Positions 1 through 13,700 of a stretch of 64,000 bases of DNA are shown in pieces. Positions within the stretch are counted from its first letter, which is position 1, and each line of letters begins with the position of its first letter. The DNA is from Cloeon dipterum. Its lineage: Eukaryota > Arthropoda > Insecta > Ephemeroptera > Baetidae. Below the pieces are notes generated by a model. It was not told the DNA's origin, did not search any database, and saw only the letters and a program-made list of their open reading frames with translations. A program made the position numbers and the translations under genes. The stretch covers positions 31,021,681 to 31,085,680 of the forward strand of contig NC_088786.1 in NCBI RefSeq assembly GCF_949628265.1, written 5' to 3'.

Positions 1-3000
1 TACTTATCTCTGATTTTAAATCAAATTCGTTTATAAATATACGACATATTCTAGACCGACTTTCTTTATGTATTGAACAGAGAACGATGAGAGACAATTA
101 AAATTTTCCTCCTTGTATGAACTTGCGACTTGCGAACTTGATCCGCAAACAATCTCGCTGGAATCCAGAGCTACACAAATTACGCGGCGAAAATCAATTA
201 GCCAAGTCAAAGGCTGAAGCGAACAAACTCTCATATCCAGCGGAGAACTCGCAATCACGGCGTGCACATGGTAATGCGCCAATCAAAAACTAATCCGCGC
301 TCGACTCACACGGTTGTTGCCAAGTTGTCGGTGCGGTTGGTGGTGCAATTGCTTCACTTTGCTCGCGCGAATTTAATCCAGCTGGTCGGGCGAACGCGTT
401 CTGAAGCAAACAACTCACTCACTCGCCCGGCTAAATGCAGGGGGCTTGCCTTTTGGCTCTGGAATAATGGCAATGATAATAATAATTCAGCCGGATCGTA
501 ATTAAACTTCCATCCCAAGGAGCGGGCGAAGGAACGTCGGAGGGGTTGAAAGGAAAGCCGAGGGCCGGCGGCCTTTGGCAGCGTTTTCTCCGCTAACAAA
601 TGGGCCTTTGTGTGCGCGGCGTATGTGCATTTGTTACCAACCATTATTCGGGCGCGCAATAAAAAATTCTGCCACTGGCACGGCGAGCAGGCCAACATAC
701 ACACACAAGCACACTCCCGGGCGCGTGCATACATACACAGGAGCAGGCAGGGTCCATTAAGAGACGAGATGCGCCGCGCCTCTTAGTTAAAAGACGGCAC
801 ACGCGTGAAACAAAACTCGGCGTGCTGCCACCGCCACCGCCTTCCGCTTGCTTGGCCTCCGCTGCCGAGTGCACTGCACAACACGGGCTGCGGGAGATAT
901 TTTAAACGAGAGATGTGGGCCTAAAAGCTGAGCTGCAAGCAAGAGTTTGACTAACAGGAAAATAAAATACGTGATTCATGCTTTGGCTGCCTCATTACGT
1001 TCCTCTGTGGTAAAAACTTTGTTCATATTCCTGATATTCCTAGCTCAATCTGGCAACAGATGGAGAGTGGGTAATAAATATTAGCATATTCTCTAACAAA
1101 TGTTTGAAGTGGAAATTTTTTTAAAATAATATCCTGTTTTACTCGCGCCCACAATTTCTAACTTTCTGAATAAACATTTTGTAGTTATGCAAATTGTTGT
1201 TCATTCATGTAGAGCCGGTTGCATACTTTTATTACATACTTCTTGATATTTTATAAGATAACATGAAGTGTTTTTGATGTATCCACGAAATTTCATGTTG
1301 TCATTGCAAAATATAAACCAGGAGATAAAATTACAGCCAGAATAACTCGGATATCACTCATTTTTTCTAAAAATCGGCTCCAGGTTCGTTTGCATTTCGA
1401 ACAGTAGGCATCGCTTTCCTTCTTTATCTATTACTTTATTCCATTTCATTACAAATATTTCTGTAAAATGGACACAGCAGTTGGAAATTCAAAATATCAT
1501 ATTCATTTTAGAGTTGTTTGGCTAAATTTGATATTTTACGATAGCATGGTCCTGTGTGTGTGGTTGTCAATTAATTGTGTGACAGCTTGTGGGAGCCAAC
1601 AGTAGAATATTTCATATTGTAGCCCAGTATGATCACGCTTTAAATTGTAATAATCATGCAAAGTTTACCCAGTCATATTTGCAAGGTTTCCTTTTTAGCA
1701 AGTAATGACTTTTTGAGCCTTTGAACCCCCTCGTTACTGGATTTTTCCACAGCTCTGCTTGTTAGTGAGGGGAGGAATTTTTTAGCATTAGCAATGAATT
1801 AAATATGCAATTCCCGTAAATCTACTTTCAAAGTCGGCTTTTGCTAAAATATGCTGTTGTTGCAACGGTGAACAAATCAGGCGAAACCCTCTTTGCTGTG
1901 CAATCCCTCGTTTTTTACACGGGCACGCAAAGAACAGGAACGGAAAACATTTATTATGCCTCTAGCGGTGGTGGTTTGTGCACTTGAGACAAGAGGCCTG
2001 CTGATAAACGAAAAGAGCTCGGCATTTTCCGGCATTACAAGTGCGTGTGTGTGTGCACACTCGTTTGTTCGCGGCACACACACACAGAGCAAACGTCCAA
2101 CTTTTCGTGCTTAAATAATTAAATTCCCCCAGCTCCTCTGCCGCTGTCATCTCGACTCCTTTACAGCCCATTTTATATATTAAAAACATTTTAGAGGCAC
2201 GATAAAAAAAGAAAGAAACTGGCACTATGGCTTAATTAAAAAGAGCAAGCTCTAAGGGATATTATGCGGACACAGAATAATTATCCTCCTTGTTAGGGAA
2301 ATTTTTAGAATTCTTCTTATAGTTTGAATATTAGAGATTTTATTTTTCGGCGTTTCAAACTTCTCTGGTATGTAAAACCAAGCTCAAAAAACTTTATTCT
2401 GGTCGTTTTCGAGTGAAAAAAAACTGCCTAGAGCACGCAATCCTACTTACATGGAGTTGTTGGGGCGAGACCGAAAGGCAGTATTGAATGAAAGAAACAA
2501 CTTTGCCCGGCAAAGTTGAGGAACAATGTTTTCTTGGGGCTTATTTGACTTCTTCGGCACGTCGGAAAGTTTCCCTTGCCACTCGACTTAGTAAACGGAT
2601 TTTGGTTTGTTTTTCTTGTTTGCTGAAATTCTCCGCCAGCTGCTGTCAATTAAACTGTTTAGCTATTGCTTTAAATGATCTAGGCAAATATGGATTCAAA
2701 AGTGTTGCGTATGCATGCACGCGTCGTCGGTTGCCAAAAGTTCACGCGATACAGACGACCGGGCCGCTACTCGCTTGGAAGAAAGAGATAAACCCTTTGC
2801 AAAAACTTTTGCTCGCCTATTGAAAAACTTATTCTGTCAGCGTCGGATCCCGGTTAATAATTTCGCTTGATAGACTCTTGCCTAAATTTCAAAAACTTTC
2901 CACTACATTTACCATCGTTTGTGAATTTCCTTGCCACCCTGTTTTTCTGCGGCAGAATTCACAGACCTCGAGGCGTTCGAATTTAATTACACTTCTTTTG

Positions 3001-4754
3001 TAGCGTGCCAGAGAGGAGAAACGGAAACAAATTGAAATGGTTCTCTTTCAAAGAGTCGTGATGTGGTGAATACGTTTTATGGGTTAGGTTTTTCAATGAT
3101 TGGAACGGTTTGAGTACTAAGAAAAATGCATTTATCAAAATGCAAACGTTACTGTCATTTTTCATGCAAATTGCCTCTTTCATCACGCTACAATTTTTCC
3201 AATTAGCTTACGGACTGTGCAATTTACTGCGCGATTCATGTGAGAGCGAGCGCTTGAAAATTGAAAATTACTCTCCGAGGGGAAAATTAGGTTGCAATCT
3301 GCTTACCTATAAAGCCACTCATTATCAAGTTATGGGTAAAAAGCACGAATCACTGCTCGTTTTCTATGCAGCGAAAAAACACATAATTTATCAACAGGAG
3401 GCGAAGATTTTTGCTGACTGTTTTTATTTCATGTACTAAAAAAGACATTCTGTGCAGTTCATTTGCTTCTTTCTGCTGAAGGCGGAAATATTAAAATAAG
3501 AGTATGATTCAGTAAGCAGTAAATTTGCTTTTAAAGGCTCAGTTGCCGCCGCCTAAATCGTTTTTTGGAGGTTAAACCGATTCCGCGAAATTACAAATCT
3601 GAGGAGGAAGGCGCACATAACTGTGGCAGCAAATAAATCGCGAGCTCGGCGTTTACTTTTTTCGTCATTACTCGGCGGATGAGCCAGACCGTCATGTGCT
3701 GTGTTGTATTGCGCCAATCCGATATATATATTTCATCCGTGTTTGGCTTCTCCAGAGAGGAGACACTGCATTATTTATCCCGCGCGATTTGCATTTTTAC
3801 GCAGTTTTAAACAAGCGGCGGCGACGGCAAAGTACCGCGTCGGTGTCGGTCTAGTCCTACTATACCAGTGCCGCCGCCGTCGCGCTCGTTATTGTTTAAC
3901 GGAACCAGCAGCCAGCTCTTTTCCAGCCGAGCTCGATTTACGACTAGTCCGAGCAGCAGCTGCATTTTCCATCCATAAATCGCGCTGGCCGAAATCAGAG
4001 AAAGGGATGAAAGTGAGGAACTGCGAAGAATCCGCTCCGCTTCCCTTGGACAAGCGCCAAGATTTGCGAGGAAAATTAGCACATTTTTTGCCAGTCGGGT
4101 GAATTTTGTTTGTTGAGACGGTCAACAACAAAGTGCAGTTTTTACACCATATTTTTTTAAAGTCTTCAGAGATTACGAATGAAATACGACAAAATATTTT
4201 TTCTAGTTTTGCCAAATGAAATTCAAGTTTGTTTTTGTTTCTGCTCTCTATCCCTTAAATTACGGTCCTGTTTTCGTGAACTGAACGAAGGGGAAGTGCT
4301 TGGTCTCTAGATTTTTTCTATAAAATTAGTTGATCCGCCCACTGCCGAAGCAAACGTGTCCTTTTCTGTCCCGAATCTTTCATTTTCGAATATTGGATAC
4401 GTAATTGCTGGAAGCACCCAAACACACTCAGCCCCTTTGTGCTGAGCTTCCGTCAGCGAGCTGTTTCTGAAATGAACATTCACCTGCGCCATTTCCACCC
4501 GCATCAGTTCGGCCTCGACAAAGGAATGACGGTGAAATTGTAGTCAGGAGTTTGGGATTACGCGCTAAATTCGGCTCTGCAATTACGCGCGGTCCAGAGC
4601 AACACAACAATGGCGGCGCACGCAGCGCAATTGGCAGCGCCCGAAGGTGAAAGGCGAAACCAGCACTTGGGGGCCCGTCGGTCGGATTCGCCTTCAATTT
4701 CACGCATAATAAGCCACGTGTGCAGGAATTTGACGTGTCTCTTTTTGTTCGCAG
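1..4754 (+). other. CadN: Intron of CadN (5' part outside window)
   Basis: No cadherin-like or other convincing coding exon is visible before the acceptor at 4753-4754, so the stretch is read as an intron of at least 4.75 kb whose donor lies left of the window. It is AT-rich with GC-richer islands at about 500-880 and 3815-4080. A GT/CA dinucleotide tract with an inverted partner lies near 2040-2090. A long GC-rich imperfect inverted repeat is at 3815-3884. The islands could be intronic enhancers or an unrecognised first exon; the sequence does not decide. Confidence 0.6.
3815..3884. repeat. GC-rich imperfect inverted repeat
   Basis: GCGGCGGCGACGGCA at 3815-3829 is nearly the reverse complement of TGCCGCCGCCGTCGC at 3869-3883. 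About 40 bases lie between, themselves partly self-complementary. It sits in the CadN intron about 0.9 kb before the first visible exon. Confidence 0.5.
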
Positions 4755-7700
4755 CCTCTGGACCGCGACCAGCCGGGCGGCCGGCCGCAGTGGCGCTTCA
4801 CCGTCTTCGCTCAGGACGAGGGCGGCGAGGGTCTCGTCGGCTACGCGGACGTCCAGGTCAACCTCAAGGACATCAACGACAACGCACCCCTCTTCCCGCT
4901 TGGCGTCTACTTCGGCAACGTGACCGAAAATGGCACCGCTGGTAAGTAAAATGTTTGCGTTGCTTCTCCACCTTCCAGATTATACACAACTTTCGCTATT
5001 TAGCATAATAATGGAATTCATAACGGAATGCAAAGGGGTGGTTTTTCGCGAAGGCTGACTGAGTTCTCTTGGGCTCTGATTCAATAAGTTTCGTTCCGTC
5101 ACGACTGAGCATTGAGTTTTTGATGAAAATTGTGTGCCTGAGGAATTCCAAGTAAGGTGCAATTCCATTAGGAATCAAAAGGAAGGGCAGCCCGCCGAAA
5201 ATCACGAATCTCAACACGCCTAGCTGTAGTTGAAATGACCTTAATTTACAAATTTGCACTAATAGTAATAGGAAGTGACGGCCGGATGGCAGGAAAGCAG
5301 GAAACCGAAGTTACCGCACAGGCCTACAAGTTCTCGTCAGGCTATGTAATTACACCTCTCACTCGAGTCAATATTTGGCGTCATGCGGTTTCCCTACGGT
5401 GTTCGTCTCCTGCTCGCAAAGTAGCTGTCGTGTGTCTCGCTGCCCACCGACAATGCATCTAATTTCGCCCTGGCAAATTGGCTTAGCGGGGAACCGTTTG
5501 CAAACAATGATGGACCACTGCTTTGATCCATTCACCTGGACCTCTGCGGTTGACTGTAATTAGAATTAATTTCATTGCCCCCGACGGAGCCATACCGGTT
5601 GCACATTTACGAAACGTGCGCGCGACACCTTGGAGAATGGGAGCAAGGTTAGATGTATAGCGATCTTGCAACTAATTTCAGTCTTAACACAATAATAAAT
5701 TAACTAAATTGTCATCCAAAATGTCGTCCCTGGTTTCTGGCCCTCTTTCCCTTAAAATAAAACGTATGGGTCAATTTGTTTAAGAATTTACAGGGATACG
5801 AATAAAAATACGATACAAAAATTAACAGAAAATCGAGTTTAGACTTGACATTATTTTATTTCATTGTTAAAAATGTTTTTTTCCAAAATATTAAATAAAT
5901 CAATGAAAGAGTGAGTCGTCGACTGCGACAGGTTTTGCAAATACGCCGTAGCAGCAGCCTTTCAACCAGGCAGTTTGCATAAGTAGATAGAGGCTGGCCC
6001 AAAGCGGTACTAATTGATTACTTTCCCTGGGAATACATTGTGAGGACGCCCTTACAACTCGTTCATTTCACAACCATTGAAAGTGCTGGTTCCAAGCTAG
6101 CTTCTTTGAGTCGGTTGCAGTTCTCGTAAGTAGTGCTATTTCCACATTACTGGTTACTTCCTCGACGCGTAATTGCTTTCTTTTTGCGAAGAAAATTGGA
6201 TGGTGATTTGATTAAGCCTCCATCTTAAATCCTGAGAGCATAATCCAAAGCTGCAGTTTCCACGCGTGTAGGAGAGAGGTTGCCTCTGGAATGAAAATTT
6301 TGTGCCTTTCCTTTTTTGTTGCTGAAAAAAATGCAAATCTCGTAAGCCCTCCGTTTAATTTCTGCCTAGAGCAAGGAATTCCTTCTGGCGGAGGCGGCCA
6401 AAAATTCGCCCACCCCAATTAGCATTTAACATGGGACGCGTGCGCTGTGTTTACATTTGAGACATGAGCATCCCGTCGCTCGCTACAAACAACTCCCCCT
6501 CTTAATTAAATGAATAATGCATGAGTCGCAATTATATTATGTTAATACTTCGTCAAGAGCAAATGAGGGCGTTGCATAGCCTTATTTGCTGATCAACCGC
6601 AACATAAGAAAAATATTCTGCAAAATGCAAATCAACCGTGATGGCCTGGGAATTACCAGGTTTTGCAGTTGTCGCTCGATATAGGCATTTGCGGTTAATT
6701 TTGTTTGCTTGTAATACTCCAAAGGATTCGTCCAAATAACTATGTTTGGTCCCAGCTCAAAACCAAACAGCGACCACCGAAATATATATTCAACAAACAT
6801 TGATATGGTTCAAATTAATTTACATCTTCATAATTTTATTACCGCATTATTATTTCTAAAAATGAAAACAAACTCCTCATCTCATTTTCAGGTATGGTGG
6901 TAATGACGATGACAGCCGTGGACTACGACGACCCGAGCGAGGGCACCAACGCCCGGCTGACCTACTCAATCGAGAAGAACGTGATCGAGGAGGAGACCGG
7001 CTCGCCGATCTTCGAGATCGAGCCGGATACTGGTGTGATCAAGACTGCAGTGTGTTGTTTGGACAGAGAAAGGACTCCTGACTACTCAATACAAGTGGTT
7101 GCCATGGACGGTGGGGGGTTGAAAGGGACGGGAACAGCGTCGATACGAGTGAAGGACATCAACGACATGCCTCCGCAGTTCACTAAGGACGAGTGGTTCA
7201 CCGAGGTGGACGAAACCGACGGTGCAAATCTCCCCGAGACTCCCATCCTCACCGTGACAGTGCACGACGAGGACGAGACCAACAAGTTCCAATACAAGGT
7301 AGGGGTTTTCCTTTTTTTTTTTTTAATTTAAAATTTAAAATTCTAATGCTTAAAGTGAGTTTGTATGAAGAAAATAGCGTTACTTTGACATCAAAAGAAG
7401 CACTCTTGTGTCAAGTCGACATTAAAGACTAGAGCGTTGTTCGATTCCTTTTTCACGCTCTTCTTGTAAGTTATTCGAGCCATCTCCCTTATTCCTGCAG
7501 AAGCACTTTCATATTACATTGAAATTTCTTCCCCCTTACGACGCGTGGCGTTTTATGTTTAATTTTGCACGTGACTCGAGATTAAATTGCACAAAAAGCG
7601 CCTTGTGCGACTTGCATATAAGCAACGACGTGAAAAACGAATTTATAGCTGCGGCGGCAGATGTTTCCAGCTTATATACATAAATGTGCGTGTCCCATTC

Positions 7701-10700
7701 GACTAGTCATTATATCGCAAACTTTGAGGATGATGGCGGAGATGAAAACACGCTCTGTGCTCAGGTGGATTAAATTTTGGCCTGCAGTAACACCGATTTC
7801 TCCAAGTGAAAAATTTACATAATCCACATAAAATTGCCTTTTGCAGAGAAGACAAATATAAAGCTTTCTATTTGGAGCGAAACTTTTTCCTGCATCGCAC
7901 AGTTTCCTGCCCAAACCGAAGATTTCTAGGTATATCTGTAGAGCCTCCACTCTACCCCGAGGCGAACCCTTTTACATTATTGAATTTCCAGCGTTATTTG
8001 AAGGGTGAAAACGTTCGCGACACTTCACCGCGCACTTGATGCACGCACACACGCTCAAGTGAATTGTTTTGCCGGCTGTGCCCGCAAAAAAAGGTCGGTC
8101 CCAAAATGGGGCGGCAAACAAACACCGCCTTTGATGTGCACTTTGTTTGGGCAAGCAACTTTTTTAATTGGAATTCTAACATGGCAGGCGGAAATTTGCG
8201 TCCCTCCAGCAAATCGAGAGCAACGGGGAGCGCCGCCGCCTTTTCTTTGCAAACAAATGCATCAAATTTTTCCAATTTCGCTCTCCATCGATCTGTTTGC
8301 TCTTCAAATTTGCACTCGCGTTTCTGCAATTTCCGGTTTTCTCGGGATCAAAAAGCTTATTCCTGCAGTATATAGGATCAAAGTGAACTTCGCCTGATTT
8401 CGCGGTGTCTTTCTTGCAGGTGATTGAGAACAGCGGATACGGCGCCGACAAGTTCACGATGGTGCGTAACAACGACGGCACCGGCTCTTTGAAGATCGTG
8501 CAGCCGCTCGACTACGAGGAGCAGCTTCAAACCAACGGCTTTAGATTCCGCATCCAAGTTAATGACAAGGTATGCGCGCACATGCTTGCACTAATTGCGC
8601 AAAGCACACACACGCTGCTCGGCAAGGTGCTTTTATCCTGCAAGCTTCATACATATATGGGGAGATATAATGGTTCAGTGACGCTAGACTTGAGGTTAGA
8701 CGAAAATGTCGTCTAGGTTTTAAGATTGTTGCGCTTGCAAAATGATCAAACAGTTGAAAATAATGAAGGGATTTAAAAATCACAGTTTAAATTTTACAAA
8801 TAATTTATTGAAATTACTTTTGATAGTTTTAACGGCTAAAATCATATTCTAAATTGAGACCTAGTAAAAAATTCAAAAGGGACATATTTTTTCAAGATTT
8901 GATCGTCGTTGTAAAAAACTTTGCACGAATCCAATTTTTCCTTCCAGGGTGAAGACAATGACAATGACAAATACCACGTGGCCTATTCGTGGGTGGTCAT
9001 CCGACTTCGGGACATCAACGATAACAAGCCGCAATTTGAGCGTCCCAACGTCGAAGTGTCCGTGTACGAAAACGCCGAGGTCGGCAAGACCCTGGAGACG
9101 TTTAAGGCCAACGACCCCGACCAAGGGGGCAAAAGCCGAGTGTCATATGCGATCGACCGCTCCTCAGACCGACGGAGGCAGTTCACCATCAACAACGACG
9201 GCACCGTCAGCATCCAGCGGTCTCTCGACAGGGAGGACACGCCCAGGCATCAGGTATGAAAACTTTTTTAACCGCCTTTTTACATCTGTTTATCCCCCAT
9301 GGCTTTGGCATTTACTGCAGCAATTATCTTTAAATTTCGTCCGTTTCGTTTTTCGCTCAGAAAATACAAAGTTTTTACTGGAGCATATTTTGCTCTGCGC
9401 ACACAGTGATAATAAATTCTACTTCTGGGGGAAAAAAGGTGGTCGAATTCCCAAAGTTACCTTAATGTATGCAAAGAGCTCTATTTGCACAAACAATTTC
9501 CCGCGGGTTGATTGCTTTTCTCCATTATACGGCCGCTCTATAATAAAGGCCGGCTGGCTTTACAAGCTTCGTTAAAACGTGGAGAGAAACGTCGTAAACA
9601 CTCCGCACTATAAAAACAGCTAGGCCTGCTCGCTCTGCGAAATGGAAATGAGATCGATTTGTCGGGTAAATAGGAAAGGAATTAAGGTGCAAATCCTCCA
9701 CCACATCGTTTCCATTAGCACTTGGAAATGACTATTTGAATTATAGATCGCGCTCAACAGGCAAGCGTGCTTTTTTAAATTGGAATTTTCCTGCGCACTA
9801 GGTGAAAATTCTGGCCATCGACGACGGCGTGCCCGCGAAAACGGCCACGGCGACGCTAACCGTGATCGTGCAGGACATCAATGACAACGCGCCCACCTTC
9901 CTGAAGGACTACCGTCCTGTGCTTCTGGAGCACTCACAGCCTCGCAAGGTTATTGAGATCTTGGCCACAGACGACGATGACCGGTCCAAGAGCAACGGCC
10001 CACCGTTCACCTTCCGAATGGATCCCAATGCCGACGACTCTATCCGAGCCTCTTTCAGAATCGAGCACGACCAAAGTGCGTATAATATATTTTTCTCCAC
10101 GGTTCTTTTGTACTCACATGGTTTTTTTCTGTTCTTTTCAATTACAGAGGGTGCGAACGGCGACGGCATGGCTGTGATTCACTCGTTGCGCTCGTTCGAC
10201 CGCGAGCAACAAAAGGAGTATTTGATCCCCATTGTGATCAAAGACTCCGGCAACCCGGCTATGACCGGCACAAGCACCCTTACTGTAGTAATAGGCGATG
10301 TCAACGACAATAAAATGCAGCCTGGATCCAAAGAGATATTTGCCTATAATTACATGGTGAGTACTACACGCCAAGCGGGGCACTTCAATCATCCTCTTCA
10401 ATTAGTGTCTCTTCCAAGAACTAGATAAAGCTCATGATGGATGAGGCACGCTAATGCTCTTGGGCATGCTAATTCAGACTCACCTTTTGCTACTGAATTT
10501 CGCAGAAAACTTTTTCGTGAATGCTTTTGTGTCTCTGCGGGATGAATGAGTTTTAATTAATATCTTGTGGGCTGGGGAGGCTCTCTGTGGAGAAATATTC
10601 TCCACCACGCAGTTTCCAAGAATTGTTGATGAGTACATTAAGACTCTTTGTTTTCCTGCTGATAAAAAATGAAGGTCTTATTTTTCTGTCACCTTAGATT

Positions 10701-13700
10701 TTTCTTGTCTTGGATTCTAAAATCTCGTGAAAAATACTCAGCTCATTTGAACGTCAGCCATTCTGTGAGAGTAAATAAATCACACGATACTCCTCAGGGA
10801 CAAGCGCCTGACACCGAGATTGGCAGAGTGTACGTCTACGACTTAGACGACTGGGATTTGGCTGACAAGAAGTTCTATTGGGACGGACCAGAACACCGCA
10901 ATTTCAAGTTGAACGAAGACAATGGCATGATCACCATGCGGCACGGCACCAGAGATGGAAAGTGAGTTCATTTGAATTTTGCAGAGCAGGAAACTGGTTT
11001 TATTTATTCAGCTTTCAACACTTAATTTATGCAGAACCAAGTAAAGATCAGTTTGAAACTCATTTATTTAAACTGCTGAAGTAGAAACAAATCTAAAAAA
11101 TACAATCTGCCTGCTTCCAGATACCAATTGCGTTTCAAAGTGTACGACCGCAAACACACGCAAACTGACGTGCAGGCCAATGTAACTGTTAGCGTCAGGG
11201 AAATACCTCACGAGGCTGTGATAAACTCCGGGTCCATTCGGATAGCTGGTCTTAGCGACGAAGATTTCATCCGAGTGTGGAATTATCATGTAATTATTTA
11301 GAAAAAAAAACAGCTCAATCAGGAGTTGATTTGTCTGTTAATTTGCAGTCGCAGAGTATAGTGCGTAGCAAGGCTGATAAACTAAGGGACAAGCTGGCCG
11401 AGTTGCTGGCAACAGAGCGTGATAATGTTGATGTGTTCAGCGTCCAACTCCGCAGAAAAAGCCCACTGCAGACAGACGTCCGGTTTTCGGCACACGGTTC
11501 GCCGTATTACAAGCCTGTCAGACTGAATGGTGTCGTGCTCAGACACAGAGAGGAGGTAAGCGTCAATAAAATTACCGAAATATTACAAAAAATAAAATAT
11601 GAAAAAGAAAAAAATGGGGAGATTCAAGCTGTTTTTATGCCACCCATTCCTTTTTGCTCGAATTTGAGAGGAACCATTGTAAAATCAATTTGATATTTTT
11701 AGTCTCTCAATTTTAATTAGATAACATATTTTTTCGTATTTATTTATGCCCATTTTTTAACTCTAAATTTAGTGAAAGAAAACAACTCATTTCCACCAGA
11801 ATTGCGATTAATTGTTATTAAAATAGAATAATTTTTTATTAATTTTAAATTTTAATAAAATTGTTGCAATGGAAGTTTCAACTATTTTTCATTTTTACCC
11901 ATCAGATTGAGAAGGACGTTGGAGTCAACATCACCATGGTTGGGATCGACGAGTGCCTGTATGAGAACCAGGTGTGCGAAGGTAGCTGCACAAACGCCCT
12001 GGAAATCAGCAACCTGCCCTACATGGTGAACGCCAACAAGACCTCGCTGGTCGGCGTGCGCGTCGACGTTTTGGCCGAGTGCACGTGCGGAGCGCGCAAC
12101 TTTACTCGCAGCGAGACTTGCCGAAACAACCCGTGTCACAACGGTGGACGCTGCCAGGAGACCAGATACGGATTTACGTGAGAAACGAGAGACGCAGGCA
12201 CGTAGGACGTGTGGAGTAAATCTTTGCTTTTGTCGTGCAGCTGCAATTGCCCCAGCGGCTACTCCGGACCCAGGTGCCAGCAGACTACCAGGAGCTTCAG
12301 AGGAAATGGCTGGGCGTGGTACCCACCCCTGGAAATGTGTGATAATTCGCACTTGAGTCTTGAGTTCATCACCCGCAAGGGAGACGGACTGCTGATCTAC
12401 AACGGTCCCATTGTGCAGCCTGAACCTGAAGAGATCATTGTGTCAGGTGAGTTGAGAGAGCTAACTTGTGTGCAATCCTGTAGAGACCTAAAAGTTTACA
12501 ACTTGACAGTTAATTCTCAAATGAATTTTTAATTAAATAGAAAGTTTCTAATGTTCTCTTAATGAAATTAATTTGCAACAGACTTCATTTCGCTGGAACT
12601 GGAGCGTGGCCAACCAAGATTGCTGATCGACTTCGGCTCTGGAACTTTAGAGCTTAAGGTAAAAACCAAGAAGGGGCTGGATGATGGCGAATGGCACAGG
12701 CTGGACGTATTTTGGGACACAGAAAACGTCCGTTTGGTGGTCGACTACTGCAAGAGTGCCGAGGTTATTGAGCTGGAGGACGGTTCTCCTCCTGAGTTTG
12801 ACGACTCTTCCTGCCAAGCCCGAGGCATCGTTCCTCCTTTCAATGAGTACCTGAATGTAAACTCACCATTGCAAGTCGGCGGCATGTTCACTGAGGCCAT
12901 TGGACAGTCCCTGTACAACTGGCAACACATGCCGGTCGGCAAAGGATTCGATGGATGCATCAGAAATATCGTTCACAACAGCAAGGTAAATTTCAAATTA
13001 ATTCCTATATTTCAATATATTTAGTTTTTTGCGATGCAGTGGCGTTTTTTAAATGTGTGTTTTTATGAACCCTAATTAAGTTTACAGCTTCAAATTGATC
13101 AAGAGTAATTCGCACAAATTTTTATTTCTCAACATGTGTCAACTTTTGTCCTCAGCTCTATGACCTCGCTCACCCAGGAATGACGCGGCACAGTGAAGCC
13201 AACTGTCCACAAGTTGATGACGCATGCACTGGCGGCTATGGAACCAGCACCCGCCACGACGGCACCCCGGCCATCAGGTGCTGGGAGCCGCACGGCATCT
13301 GCGCTGGCTCCTTCTCGGAGCCGAGGTGCGAATGCCGCGCCGGCTGGACAGGCCCAGGCTGCACCCAGCCCACATCTCCTACCACCTTCCGGCCGCAGAG
13401 CTACGTCAAGTACGCGCTGTCTTTCGAGCCGGACCGGTACTCGACGCAGATCCAGCTCAGGTTCCGTACCAGGGAGGACTACGGCGAGTTGTTCAGGGTC
13501 AGCGACCAGCACAACAGGGAGTTCGGCATCCTCGAGATCAAGGACAGCCGCCTCCGCTTCAGGTACAATCTGAACAGCCTGAGGACCGAGGAGAAGGACC
13601 TCTGGCTGAACGCCATCATGGTCAATGACGGACAGTGGCACACGGCCAAGGTCACGCGATATGGATCGGCCGCCATGCTGGAGCTCGACGGCGGAGAGGG

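Noticed and set aside
4942-6891. Search for a second, alternative cadherin-repeat exon in CadN introns
   Set aside because: No DxNDN-like coding motif or conserved repeat sequence in this or the other CadN introns of the window; only the EGF/transmembrane exon is duplicated.
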